Below, piece after piece: positions 42,814 through 52,059 of a stretch of 52,394 nucleotides of DNA; within the stretch, counting starts at the first letter, position 1; every line of letters begins with the position of its first letter. Origin of the DNA: Nitrososphaeria archaeon (GTDB lineage: Archaea > Thermoproteota > Nitrososphaeria > Nitrososphaerales > JARVJX01); NCBI GenBank assembly GCA_029775995.1, contig JARVJX010000002.1:1-52394 (forward strand), written 5' to 3'. The notes below the pieces were generated by a model, which did no database searches, was not told the origin of the DNA, and saw only the letters and a program-made list of their open reading frames with translations. Made by a program: the position numbers and the translations under genes.

Positions 42814-44554
42814 AATAAAAGTTTATATGAACCATCTATTAAACAAATTATTAATGAATGCTGAAGATGAATACGTATTCGGGTCTAAAGTAATAGGAAA
42901 GTTCTTTGGTGATACAAAATTTCCAGTAGAATGGTCCAATGAAGATGAGAAAAAGCTCCATTGGTGGTTTGATGATTTACATTGCCCGCATCCTTTATCC
43001 TTCATGTATGAAAATATCGGTGTAACTGCATCTTGGAATGTTAGATATGCCTTTAGAAGGTTTCGCTTCCCCCAATCTAAAGATTGGATACAAAAGCTCT
43101 TTAATAGATATTTACATACTGCCCTTATACCAAGAGAGCCTGAAGAAGCTAAGCGTTATGAAGCCTATTATAACATGATATTCCCAGTATATATTAAAAA
43201 ATTTCCAGAATGGTGGAAAACAAGATATGAACCAGAGCTTAAAAGAAATTTAGATTACCTTGATAACTTTGATTATGAAAAGGCTTCACTGGCAGAACTA
43301 ATGGTTCTCTTAGAGGATGCTTTGGATATAAATGATAGACATTGGGAGATTCACTGGATACTCAACTTTGCCCAATTCTTTAGCTTCATAAGATTTAGAC
43401 AAGTGTATGCGGAAATCTTTGGAGAAATAAAGGAAGAGGATGAAGAAGAGATACAAAAGATGCTTACAAGCTTTGAAGATAAGAATTGGGATGCCATAAA
43501 ACACCTCTGGTTAATGAAGGAGAGGGTCAAAGCAAGTCCTAATCTAACTAATATATTCAAAAGAGAAAATGCAAAGGAGATACTTGAAGCCTTGAATAAG
43601 GATTCAGAAGGTAAAGAATTTATGTTAGAATTTGAAGAGTTTTTAAAGGAATTCGGGGCTAAAGCCATCTATGCTCACGAGTATATATATCCTACTTGGA
43701 GGGATGAACCTTCTGCAGTTATTGAGCTTATAAGAACCTACCTTATAATGGATTACAACTTCTATGAGCATTTTTACAGGCTTAAAAATGTTAGGGATGA
43801 AGCTATCAAAAAGATGTTTGATAGAGAAATGAAGGAAGAGCAAAGGAAGAAATTGAGTGAAGCTCTTAACGATGCTTTAACTTTAGCTCCCTTAACTCCA
43901 AATCACCATTTCTATATTGACCAAGGAACCAATGCAAGAATGAGGCAGGTATTTTTAGAAATAGGAAAGAAGCTTGTAAAGGAGAATGTAATTGATAAGC
44001 CTGAGGATATATTCTTCTTATACTATGAAGAGTTACGTGATATAGCATCTAACCCGAACTTTTTGAATGCTAAAGTTTTAATCGAAAGGAGAAGAAAAGA
44101 ATGGGAGGAAGCCCATAAATTGATTCCGCCTCCCTTTTTAGGAACTGTAACTGAATGGTCAGCAAAGGAAGAAGCATGGAAAGTTGGTTTGTGGGGATGG
44201 CAGTTGCCAGAACCTACAAAGAAGGTTAAAGAAGATTTATTGCATGGTTTAGCAGCTTCTCCTGGAGTTGTTGAAGGAATAGCAAGAGTAGTAGTTTCTG
44301 TTGAAGAGTTTGATAAGGTTAAGCCTGGAGATATTTTGGTCTGTGATATGACAAATCCGGCCTGGGTCCCTCTATTTCCAAAAATTAAGGGCTTGGTTAC
44401 CGATTCTGGAGGTTTACTATCTCATCCAGCCATCACTGCGAGAGAATTTAGAATTCCTGCTGTAATTGGTACTGCTATGGCCACAAAGAAGGTAAAAAGT
44501 GGTCAAAGGATAAGGGTTGATGGTAGTAAAGGTATCGTTGAGATACTTAAATAG
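42806..44554 (+). CDS. Dikinase large subunit with phospho-His swivelling domain, nested in Mo-hydroxylase operon
   Basis: 582 residues (about 68 kDa) from TTG 42806, or about 575 from ATG 42827. Residues about 478-582 form the PEP-synthase swivelling domain: AASPGVVEGIARVVVSVEEF, then DSGGLLSHPAITAREFRIPA with the catalytic-position His near 540. The long N-terminal part (HWWFDDLHCPHPLSFMYENI and onward) resembles the corresponding half of phenylphosphate synthase. The PEP/pyruvate barrel is missing. It would accept the beta-phosphate of ATP from the ATP-grasp subunit at 39116 and pass it to an alcohol or phenol. It lies between the FeS and molybdenum subunits, a very unusual place. Confidence 0.85.
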   Translation: MNKIKVYMNHLLNKLLMNAEDEYVFGSKVIGKFFGDTKFPVEWSNEDEKKLHWWFDDLHCPHPLSFMYENIGVTASWNVRYAFRRFRFPQSKDWIQKLFNRYLHTALIPREPEEAKRYEAYYNMIFPVYIKKFPEWWKTRYEPELKRNLDYLDNFDYEKASLAELMVLLEDALDINDRHWEIHWILNFAQFFSFIRFRQVYAEIFGEIKEEDEEEIQKMLTSFEDKNWDAIKHLWLMKERVKASPNLTNIFKRENAKEILEALNKDSEGKEFMLEFEEFLKEFGAKAIYAHEYIYPTWRDEPSAVIELIRTYLIMDYNFYEHFYRLKNVRDEAIKKMFDREMKEEQRKKLSEALNDALTLAPLTPNHHFYIDQGTNARMRQVFLEIGKKLVKENVIDKPEDIFFLYYEELRDIASNPNFLNAKVLIERRRKEWEEAHKLIPPPFLGTVTEWSAKEEAWKVGLWGWQLPEPTKKVKEDLLHGLAASPGVVEGIARVVVSVEEFDKVKPGDILVCDMTNPAWVPLFPKIKGLVTDSGGLLSHPAITAREFRIPAVIGTAMATKKVKSGQRIRVDGSKGIVEILK

Positions 44555-44578
44555 TAAAATGATTAAGGGTAGAAGTCT

Positions 44579-46960
44579 TTGGGTACAGTTGAGTTAGAAA
44601 AAGAAAGAAAAAAAGAATTAATTTATGTAGGAAAAAATTTGCCTAGAATTGATTCCTTAGAGAAGGTTACAGGCTCGGCAAAATACTGTTATGACCTTTT
44701 TTTTCCCAATATGCTTTACGCAGCTGTTGTAAGTAGCAAGTATGCCCACGCTTTTATAAAGAGAATAGATACTACTGAAGCCCTTAAATTACAGGGAGTC
44801 AGAGCTATCATCACTTCTGAGGATGTACCAAAGAAAAGAAAAGGTCAACTATTTTTTGATAGGCCAATAATTACTAAAAAAGCTAGGTATATAGGAGATG
44901 TTATAGCAGCTATAGCTGCTGATACTGAAGAAATTGCTTATGAAGCCGCAAGGAAAATTAAGGTTGAGTATGAGAAACTTCCAGCGATTTTTGATGTAAA
45001 AGAAGCCTTTAACATAAATCCAAAGGTAATAGTACATGAAGACTTAGATGAGCTTATAGAAGCCAGTCAAGGTCATCCTTTATTTGAGCAAGATGCCCCT
45101 TTTTTTAGAAAAATTTTAAAAGATAGGCCTAATGTATTTGCTAACTTCGAAGGTGAAATTGGTGAGGTAGATAAAGCCTTTAAAGAAGCTGATTTTATAG
45201 TTGAAAATGAGTTTAAAACAGGTAGGGTTTATCACGCTGCTGTGGAACCTCATGTAGCTATAGCGAATTATAACCAACATACTGGAGAAGTGACCATTTG
45301 GAGTTCATGCCAATGCCCTTATAGAGCTAAGATGGAACTGTGTTATTTGTTTGATCTTGAGCCCTCTAAAGTAACCTTCATAAATCCTTATGTAGGGGGA
45401 GGTTTTGGTTCCAAAGGCTATCTAACCATAGAGGATATAGCTTTAGCTCTCTCTATGAAGACAAATAGAGCCGTTAGATTAGCCTATAGTAGAAGAACCG
45501 ATTTTCTAAGCACAGTTATAAGAAATGCTACCTACTCCCGTATAAGGGATGCTGTAAAGAATGGTAAGATATTAGCAAGAGAAATGGAAGTATTATTTGA
45601 TGCTGGAGCCTACAATGATGCAACCTTTAAATTTACAAGAAGTGCCATCTTTGCAGCTATAGCCTCTTATTCAATACCAAACTTCAGATTTAAATGCTAT
45701 GGAGTTTACACAAATACACCAGTAGGTGGAGCTTATAGAGGCTTTGGGATACAGCAGGTCCTTTGGCCTGTAGAGAGGCAGATGGATATTTTAGCTGAAA
45801 AGTTATCTATTGATCCAGTGGAGATAAGGAAAAGGCATTTACCAAAAAAAGATGGCTTAAATCCATTATCTAAAGAAAGCTTAGGGGATGTAAAAGCCAA
45901 TGAGTGCTTGGAAAAGGTTATTGAAGCAATAGATTACTATAATAAGAAGAGTGAGAAAAAGAGTAATGGGAAATGGAAAAAGGGAATTGGTATTACCATG
46001 GCAAATAAGCCTATCCATTTACATCATCCTTCAGCTACAGTAAAGATAGATATGAATGGCTTTGTTGAGGTTAGAGTGGGAGTTCAAGAAATTGGAACAG
46101 GCTCTTTAACGGCTTTAGCCCAGATTTCCTCAGAAGCATTAAAAACACCTATGGAAAAGGTAAAGATAGTATGGGGGGATACAAGACTTACACCCTATGA
46201 TGAGGGTACTGCTGGAAGTCGTGTTACAGCTCTTACAGGAAATGCGGTGCTTAGAGCCTGTATGAAAGCTAGGGAAAAGGCCCTTAAACTTGCTTCAAAA
46301 AAATTAGGAATACCATGGCACGAATTAGAATATAAAAATGGTGAAATATTTTCAAAATCCTTTCAAGATAAGAAAATTCATATAAACGAACTTTTTTATA
46401 AAACCATGTATGGTTTACCTAGTGCATCTATTGAGCATGGAGAAATAATAGGCAATGCTATATACGACCTTAAAGAAGAAACTTCAGGCTTAAGAAGATT
46501 TCATCAATCCTATACTTGGGGAGCTCAAGGTATGGAGTTAGAGGTTAACACTGAAACGGGTAAAGTAAATATTCTAAAGGTTATAACGGCTATAGATGTT
46601 GGTAAAGCGATTAATCCAGAGTTAGTGAAATCACAGATTGAGGGAGGCGTTGCCATGGGAATAGGTTTGGCTCTTTACGAAGAGCTGATTTTAAATGAGC
46701 AGGGTGAAATAATAAATGAACACTTCTTAGATTACAAAATTCCAACACCCTTTGAACTCCCTTTAGATATGGAAACTATTATCGTTGAATCTTATGATTC
46801 CTATGGCCCCTTTGGGGCTAAAGCAGTGGGAGAATTTCCATTATGTATAACTCCACAAACAGTAGCTTCTGCTATCTATGATGCCATAGGTATCCAATTC
46901 TATGAGATACCTATAACATCTGAAAAGATATTTTTTGCGATTCATGGTGTAAGAAAATAA
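44579..46960 (+). CDS. Molybdenum hydroxylase catalytic (Mo) subunit
   Basis: The 793-residue large subunit of a xanthine-dehydrogenase-family hydroxylase binds molybdopterin and inserts an oxygen from water. HAAVEPHVAIA, VGGGFGSKGYLT (273-284), PVGGAYRGFGIQQ (381-393) and KAVGEFP with catalytic Glu752 are in place, so it belongs to the AYRGFG class rather than the CO-dehydrogenase AYxCSFR class. The translation start is TTG 44579, 24 bases after the dikinase gene. The substrate is probably a heterocycle, aldehyde or aromatic compound; sequence does not decide. Confidence 0.92.
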   Translation: MGTVELEKERKKELIYVGKNLPRIDSLEKVTGSAKYCYDLFFPNMLYAAVVSSKYAHAFIKRIDTTEALKLQGVRAIITSEDVPKKRKGQLFFDRPIITKKARYIGDVIAAIAADTEEIAYEAARKIKVEYEKLPAIFDVKEAFNINPKVIVHEDLDELIEASQGHPLFEQDAPFFRKILKDRPNVFANFEGEIGEVDKAFKEADFIVENEFKTGRVYHAAVEPHVAIANYNQHTGEVTIWSSCQCPYRAKMELCYLFDLEPSKVTFINPYVGGGFGSKGYLTIEDIALALSMKTNRAVRLAYSRRTDFLSTVIRNATYSRIRDAVKNGKILAREMEVLFDAGAYNDATFKFTRSAIFAAIASYSIPNFRFKCYGVYTNTPVGGAYRGFGIQQVLWPVERQMDILAEKLSIDPVEIRKRHLPKKDGLNPLSKESLGDVKANECLEKVIEAIDYYNKKSEKKSNGKWKKGIGITMANKPIHLHHPSATVKIDMNGFVEVRVGVQEIGTGSLTALAQISSEALKTPMEKVKIVWGDTRLTPYDEGTAGSRVTALTGNAVLRACMKAREKALKLASKKLGIPWHELEYKNGEIFSKSFQDKKIHINELFYKTMYGLPSASIEHGEIIGNAIYDLKEETSGLRRFHQSYTWGAQGMELEVNTETGKVNILKVITAIDVGKAINPELVKSQIEGGVAMGIGLALYEELILNEQGEIINEHFLDYKIPTPFELPLDMETIIVESYDSYGPFGAKAVGEFPLCITPQTVASAIYDAIGIQFYEIPITSEKIFFAIHGVRK

Positions 46961-46983
46961 CTGATTTTTTCTGATAAGTTTGC

Positions 46984-47116
46984 TTTGTGGCTTAATTCGC
47001 TTTTTTCTCATTCACATTAATATTTTCGTACAAATGCTTGGTGCTATTTTCCGAAAGATTTAATCTAAATGACTATAACGGAACAAGGAATCCGAACTTT
47101 ATAATTAAGCCACAAA
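46984..47116. repeat. MITE-like sequence with 14-base terminal inverted repeats
   Basis: TTTGTGGCTTAATT at 46984-46997 and AATTAAGCCACAAA at 47103-47116 are perfect inverted copies bounding 133 bases with no coding frame. This is the form of a miniature inverted-repeat element or a long hairpin. No target duplication is evident. Confidence 0.4.
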
Positions 47117-47163
47117 CCTATAAGTTTTAATGATTCAATTTGCTTTTACCAAGTATTTTGTAT

Positions 47164-47232
47164 TATAATGCTTCATATATAAAATAAAACTCACTTATTC
47201 TTCTTTCTTATTCTTTTTAAGGAAGCATTATA
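47164..47232. repeat. Second inverted repeat in the intercluster gap
   Basis: TATAATGCTTC (47164-47174) and GAAGCATTATA (47222-47232) are a perfect 11-base inverted repeat around a pyrimidine-rich 47-base core. It could be a terminator hairpin or regulatory structure between two convergent molybdenum-hydroxylase operons. Confidence 0.35.
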
Positions 47233-47239
47233 GAAGAAG

Positions 47240-47366
47240 AACCTTAAAACCCATAAACCTCCCCCAGAAAAATTGAGAGAATTGGACTTAGAAGATCTTA
47301 TAAAGGATTTATGGACTCAAGTTAAATATTATAATAGATATTTCCAAACATTCTTTAACTCTTTAA
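47240..47366 (+). pseudogene. Possible gene remnant ahead of the second Mo operon end
   Basis: In one plus-strand frame the text THKPPPEKLRELDLEDLIKD followed by LWTQVKYYNRYF reads like real protein, but it has no start signal nearby. The frame then runs antisense through the 3' end of the molybdenum subunit gene. I do not recognise the family. It is probably a leftover fragment. Confidence 0.25.
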
Positions 47367-47367
47367 G

Positions 47368-49743
47368 TTATTTATGGATGACTTTCCAAATCTTCTCAGG
47401 TGAAAGGGGTAGCTCGGTTATGCGAACGCTGAAAGGTGATAGGGCATCTTCTACTGCATTTGCTATTGCAGCAGGAACTCCCATAGGAAGTCCTTCACCT
47501 TTACCCTTACCACCAGTAGCTGTATAAGGTGTTGGAACATGGTGCTCATATATTTCGATCTTTGGAGCCTCAGCAATATTAATAAATCCATAATCCATTA
47601 AGGTTGGATTTTGTAATATTCCATTCTCATCATATACGAATTCTTCTGACAAGGCATTACTTACCCCTAAACTCATACCTCCTTGAATCTGTCCCTTCAA
47701 GAGCAATTCGTTTATTGGTTTACCCGAATCATCAACTACTACATATCTATGTATCTTTATCTTCCCTGTATTAGGAGAGACCTCAGCAATAACTCCATGC
47801 ACATCTATTGAGAATAGGGTTGGTACCTTCAAATCATGGTAGGCTATGCTTTCTAAACCAGGTTCCATACCATTAGGAAGCTTTGTAGGATCTAAAATGG
47901 CAACTTTAGCTAACTCGTAAATACTCATCTTCTTACTTTTATCTTTATTATAGATTACAAAACCATCACTAAAGGTAAAATCTTCCATCTTTGCATCAAT
48001 TTTCATTAGATGAGCTGCAAGTTTTGCCAATTTTTCTTTAATACGTCTAGCAGCAATTATAGCAGCACTAGCATTTCTAGCAGGCTGAGCATACCATCCC
48101 TGACCATAGGGACATAGAGCAGTATCTCCCTTTATTACCTTAACTTCATCTATCTTAACCCCAATTTCTCCAGCTACTATTTGGGATAGTATTGTTTCAT
48201 GGCCAGTGCCTGTTGAAACATCTGGAACTGAAACAGTAACCTTTCCATCCCAATCTATCCTTATATGGGCAACACCATACGTGGGTATACTTTCTAAGAG
48301 TACTTGAAGACCAGAACTTAACCCACCAATCTCAATAGCTGGTACTATTCCAATTCCTATGTATCTCCCTTGCTTTCTCAATTCTTCTTGCTCCCTCTTA
48401 AACTTCTCATAATCCAATATTCGAACACACTTTTTGAAGGCCCCTATGTAGTCTCCTGCATCATGAAAGATACCAGTTGGTGAAGTATAGGGGAAATTAT
48501 CTATTAGATTTTTCAACCTTAACTCAACTCTATCCATCTTCATCTCTTTTGCAGCTATATCAAGGAGCCTCTCTAGGGCAAATCTTGGAGGCATGGAGCC
48601 AAAGGCTCTGCTGGGCTGAAGAGGGCCTTTATTCGTTACAGCACATATAACTTCTATCCCTATATTTGGAATTTTATAGGCATTATGAATTAAATAGGCT
48701 CCTAACCAAGTCATAAGCATACCTAAATATACTCCTCCATAACCAGGTCCTACATTGGCTATTATTTTATCCTTTAAACCTGTTATTATTCCATCCTTTG
48801 TAAGGGCAATTTGCAAATAATGGGATTCTTCTCTAGCTTGAGTAGACGTAGTTAAATTTTCCGTTCTGCTTTCAATCCATTTTACCGGTTTTTGTATTTT
48901 TAATCCTGCATAAGCTATTACTAACTCTTCACTATATATGGAGGCTTTTGTTCCAAAGGAACCTCCAATATCGTTAGGAGCTATTACCCTAATTCTTTCA
49001 GGAGGAAGGTTGAGAATTTTAGAAAAGGCATCTCTCCACTGAAAGGGTCTTTGGGTTGTTATCCATACTGTTAAACCAGATATAGGATCATAACTTGAAA
49101 TGCATCCTCTAGTTTCCATAGGTGAACCTCCACATCTATGCGTGTAGAACTTTTCACTAAAGATGTAATCGGCATTAGAGAAGGCTTTATCAGGGTCTCC
49201 AAAATTCTTTTTCTCATAGTATTCTACATTACTATCCCAATGATCGTATAGTTTGGGAGCCTTCTCCTTTAGGGCTTCCTCAGCATCTACTATTACAGGT
49301 AAGGGTTCATAATCCACTTGAATTAGCTCTAAAGCATCTGTAGCCAAATAGGGGTCTTTAGCTATCACTAAAGCCAATGGCTCCCCAAAGTACCTTACTT
49401 TTCCTAAAGCTAAAGGGTAGTATTTAGGTATGTTAAATTTCACTTCTGGATTCAATAACCAGAGCCTTGGGACAAAATCCTCTAGAATCATAGGAGGCAT
49501 TCTCTTCTGTAGCTCTTCTCCAGTAATTACATCTACTACACCCTTTTGCTTTTTTGCATCAGCAACATCTATAGATTTTATTAAGGCATGGGCATAAGGA
49601 GATCTTAGAAAGACTCCATAATGCATATTACTAAGTTTTATATTTCCAATATATTCTCCTTTACCCAATAAAATCCTTAAATCTTCTTTTCTTTTTATAG
49701 GTGCTCCTAAAAGAGGATTTGTACTACTCATTTCTCTCACCAC
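47368..49743 (-). CDS. Molybdenum hydroxylase catalytic subunit, second copy, atypical active-site loop
   Basis: This 791-residue large subunit has GAPIKRKEDLRILLGKGEYI at the N-terminus, GGSPMETRGCISSYDP, DIGGSFGTKASIYSEELV and the catalytic Glu near residue 750 in GKGEGLP. The active-site loop reads NKGPLQPSRAFGSMPPRF (about 371-388), with neither AYRGAGR nor AYxCSFR. It resembles CoxL/aldehyde-oxidase-like subunits, but the substrate is unknown; true aerobic CO dehydrogenase is unlikely. It overlaps the small subunit by 7 bases in the order FAD - FeS - Mo. Confidence 0.9.
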   Translation of the reverse strand: MVREMSSTNPLLGAPIKRKEDLRILLGKGEYIGNIKLSNMHYGVFLRSPYAHALIKSIDVADAKKQKGVVDVITGEELQKRMPPMILEDFVPRLWLLNPEVKFNIPKYYPLALGKVRYFGEPLALVIAKDPYLATDALELIQVDYEPLPVIVDAEEALKEKAPKLYDHWDSNVEYYEKKNFGDPDKAFSNADYIFSEKFYTHRCGGSPMETRGCISSYDPISGLTVWITTQRPFQWRDAFSKILNLPPERIRVIAPNDIGGSFGTKASIYSEELVIAYAGLKIQKPVKWIESRTENLTTSTQAREESHYLQIALTKDGIITGLKDKIIANVGPGYGGVYLGMLMTWLGAYLIHNAYKIPNIGIEVICAVTNKGPLQPSRAFGSMPPRFALERLLDIAAKEMKMDRVELRLKNLIDNFPYTSPTGIFHDAGDYIGAFKKCVRILDYEKFKREQEELRKQGRYIGIGIVPAIEIGGLSSGLQVLLESIPTYGVAHIRIDWDGKVTVSVPDVSTGTGHETILSQIVAGEIGVKIDEVKVIKGDTALCPYGQGWYAQPARNASAAIIAARRIKEKLAKLAAHLMKIDAKMEDFTFSDGFVIYNKDKSKKMSIYELAKVAILDPTKLPNGMEPGLESIAYHDLKVPTLFSIDVHGVIAEVSPNTGKIKIHRYVVVDDSGKPINELLLKGQIQGGMSLGVSNALSEEFVYDENGILQNPTLMDYGFINIAEAPKIEIYEHHVPTPYTATGGKGKGEGLPMGVPAAIANAVEDALSPFSVRITELPLSPEKIWKVIHK

Positions 49744-50237
49744 CTAAAGGCTTCCTTTAATTTATCTTTTGGTATGCCTGTAAGAGTTTCTGAAGCGTAT
49801 TTAATAGCATCAATGATATTTGTATAGCCTGTGCATCTACAAAGATTCCCTTTTAAAAATTCTCTTATCTCTTCTTCAGAAGGTGTTAAATTCTTCTTTA
49901 ATAAGGAGTAAGTAGCCATCAAAAATCCACTGGTACAAAATCCACATTGAAGAGCATGGTTTTCCCAGAAGCCCTTTTGTATAGCATGTAGCTCTCCATC
50001 TTTAGCCAACCCTTCAACTGTTACTATATGCCCTTCATTAGCCATAGCAGCAAAAATTAAACAGGACTTTACAAGCTTGCCATTTAAGATGACTGAGCAA
50101 GAGCCACACCTCCCTACACCACAGGAAACATTAACACTTAAGGCATCAACCTTTTCCCTTAGAAAATCAGAGAGTAGCATTCTAGGTTCAACTTCTTCTT
50201 CAACTAAAACCCCATTGACCTTCATTCTAATTTTCAA
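49737..50237 (-). CDS. Molybdenum hydroxylase 2Fe-2S subunit, second copy
   Basis: The 166-residue small subunit has the plant-type cluster in VSCGVGRCGSCSVILNG with a fourth Cys in VKSCLIF, and the second cluster in LQCGFCTSGFLMATY plus NLCRCTGYTNII. CGFCTSG replaces the more common CGYCTPG. It overlaps the FAD gene by 4 bases and the molybdenum gene by 7. It is a paralogue of the gene at 42328. Confidence 0.93.
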   Translation of the reverse strand: MKIRMKVNGVLVEEEVEPRMLLSDFLREKVDALSVNVSCGVGRCGSCSVILNGKLVKSCLIFAAMANEGHIVTVEGLAKDGELHAIQKGFWENHALQCGFCTSGFLMATYSLLKKNLTPSEEEIREFLKGNLCRCTGYTNIIDAIKYASETLTGIPKDKLKEAFRW

Positions 50238-51112
50238 ATTCTAGCACCTGCCCTTTCCAAAGATAAATTTAAAGAATTTTCTACTAAAGTAGCTATTAAA
50301 GCCCTTCTATATTCGCTTGATGCCATCCAATCACTTTGAGGGTTTAAAGTTTCAGAAGCTATCTTAGAAGCCTCTACTATATCCTTATCTTCCACCTTTT
50401 TACCTACTATTACATCTTCAGCTCCCTTTACTCTTTCTGGTTTTGGTAGGATTCCACCAACGGCTATTCTACAGTCTTTAACAACTTTATTTTCATCTAT
50501 TTTAACTAAGGTTGCCACATTGATTAAGGATATATCACCCTGATGATAAGGGAACTTTAGAAAGCTTGAACCAACCCTTCCCTTAACTTTTGGGATTTTG
50601 ATCTCCAACAACAACTCATCAGGAAGGAGGGAAGTTTCAAAGGGCCCCATTAGAAATTCATCAGCCTTTAAAGTTCTCTTACCCTTATTGCTTATAGTTA
50701 ACAATAAGGCTTCTAAAGCTAAAACAACTGGTAAGTAATCAGCTGCAGGATCACTATGGCAAACATTTCCTCCTATAGTACCCATATTTCTTATAGCATG
50801 ATCAGCTATATTTTTTGCAGCATCTACTAAAGCTTTTGCATATCTACTTAGCAATTCACTTTCTAACACTTCATTATGGCGTGTAAGGGCTCCTATATTT
50901 ATATAATTATCATCTTCCTTAATATAGGAAAGTTCAGAGAGTTTATTGATATCTATTACAATCTTTGGTGATAAAACTCTAAGCTTCATCAAGGGTATAA
51001 GGCTTTGTCCTCCTGCAAGGACCTTTGCATCTTGTTGATACTTCTCTAACAAATCTAAAGCTTCTTTCAGTATATTAGGAGATTCGTATTCAAAATTTTT
51101 TGGGTAATACAT
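50234..51112 (-). CDS. Molybdenum hydroxylase FAD subunit, second copy
   Basis: The 292-residue medium subunit carries AKVLAGGQSLIPLMKLRVLS (AGGQS) and HAIRNMGTIGGNVCHSDPAA followed by DYLP, both FAD-binding. A C-terminal CO-dehydrogenase-type domain contains DCRIAVGGILPKPERVKG. It is first in the second operon, reading leftward from ATG 51112; a 56-base gap separates it from the upstream isomerase gene, so all four may be cotranscribed. Confidence 0.93.
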   Translation of the reverse strand: MYYPKNFEYESPNILKEALDLLEKYQQDAKVLAGGQSLIPLMKLRVLSPKIVIDINKLSELSYIKEDDNYINIGALTRHNEVLESELLSRYAKALVDAAKNIADHAIRNMGTIGGNVCHSDPAADYLPVVLALEALLLTISNKGKRTLKADEFLMGPFETSLLPDELLLEIKIPKVKGRVGSSFLKFPYHQGDISLINVATLVKIDENKVVKDCRIAVGGILPKPERVKGAEDVIVGKKVEDKDIVEASKIASETLNPQSDWMASSEYRRALIATLVENSLNLSLERAGARI

Positions 51113-51168
51113 TTCCTCTCAGCTATATTTAATAACTTAATATAAATACATTTCTCCTTTCTAAATTT

Positions 51169-51972
51169 TTATATTTTCTCAAATTGCTTTTTGCATTCAT
51201 TTATGAGCCAATTAGGATCCTCCTTCCATAGCTCATCAGAGAAAATCTCTACTTCATAAAATCCATCATAACCTGTATCTTTTATAGCAGATAATATGCT
51301 CTTTAAAGGAATTATTCCATAACCCATTATGGTTCTATCATTTAGGGAACGAGTTTTCTCCCTCCAATCGTTTATATGTACCCCAAAGATCTTTTCTGAA
51401 GCTCTCTTTATTTGAGAATATAAATCTCTCTCCCACCATAAATGGTAAACATCAAAGAAAATACCCAAATTCTTTGAGTCAATCTCCTCAACCATATCTA
51501 GCGCATCTTTTAAGGTATGAATTATAGTCCAATCAGCTCTATACATAGGATGAATAGGTTCTAAAGCTAATTTAACCTTATATTTTTCAGCAACGGGTAT
51601 AAGCTCCTTAAGGCAACTTTTAACCCTTGCAATAGCGTCTTCTTGAGTAAATTTTCCTATAGGCCCAGTGACAACTAAAAGACAGTCAGCCTTTAGCTTT
51701 GAAGTCAATTCAATGGCCTTAATGGCATCTTTCATTCTGCCTTTAAGAGTTTCTTCACTATCTTGAGTAAAGAGACCACAAAAGGAAACTTCTGCTACAT
51801 GCATTTTAAACTCATTAAGTAATCTAATTCCCTTCTCAATTCCATATTTCTCTATTTTATCCCTGAAGACTCCTATACCTTTAATACCATTAAGAGAATA
51901 ATTTTTAACATCCTGTTCAAAGTCCCAGTTAATGGTGGTGATTTCACTTATAGATAACTTATTTATATCCAA
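51169..51972 (-). CDS. Xylose-isomerase-like TIM-barrel sugar isomerase/epimerase
   Basis: The 267-residue TIM barrel of the AP-endonuclease-2/sugar-phosphate isomerase family has LALEPIHPMYRADWTIIHTL (metal Glu), LGIFFDVYHLWWERDL (Asp, His), GVHINDW (His) and FYEVEIFSDELW (Glu) as the metal site. Relatives isomerise or epimerise ketoses, hydroxypyruvate or inosose. It lies 56 bases upstream of the second molybdenum-hydroxylase operon in the same direction, so a shared sugar-like substrate is possible, but the link is weak. Confidence 0.85.
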   Translation of the reverse strand: MDINKLSISEITTINWDFEQDVKNYSLNGIKGIGVFRDKIEKYGIEKGIRLLNEFKMHVAEVSFCGLFTQDSEETLKGRMKDAIKAIELTSKLKADCLLVVTGPIGKFTQEDAIARVKSCLKELIPVAEKYKVKLALEPIHPMYRADWTIIHTLKDALDMVEEIDSKNLGIFFDVYHLWWERDLYSQIKRASEKIFGVHINDWREKTRSLNDRTIMGYGIIPLKSILSAIKDTGYDGFYEVEIFSDELWKEDPNWLINECKKQFEKI

Positions 51973-52059
51973 CTTCCCTCTTACTAAGGTCTTTTTTTAT
52001 TAATATAATAAGTTATGCTATTAATCAGGTGATGTTGTCACGATAAGGTTTGACCCTTT

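Noticed and set aside
43351-43668. 105-residue minus-strand open frame within the dikinase gene
   Set aside because: Ser/Leu-rich shadow of a well-supported coding frame.
47273-47527. 84-residue plus-strand open frame
   Set aside because: Its second half is antisense to the conserved C-terminus of a molybdenum subunit; only the first part may be a remnant.
47368-51112. Aerobic carbon monoxide dehydrogenase
   Set aside because: Gene order FAD-FeS-Mo fits coxMSL, but the AYxCSFR loop that marks CO dehydrogenase is absent.
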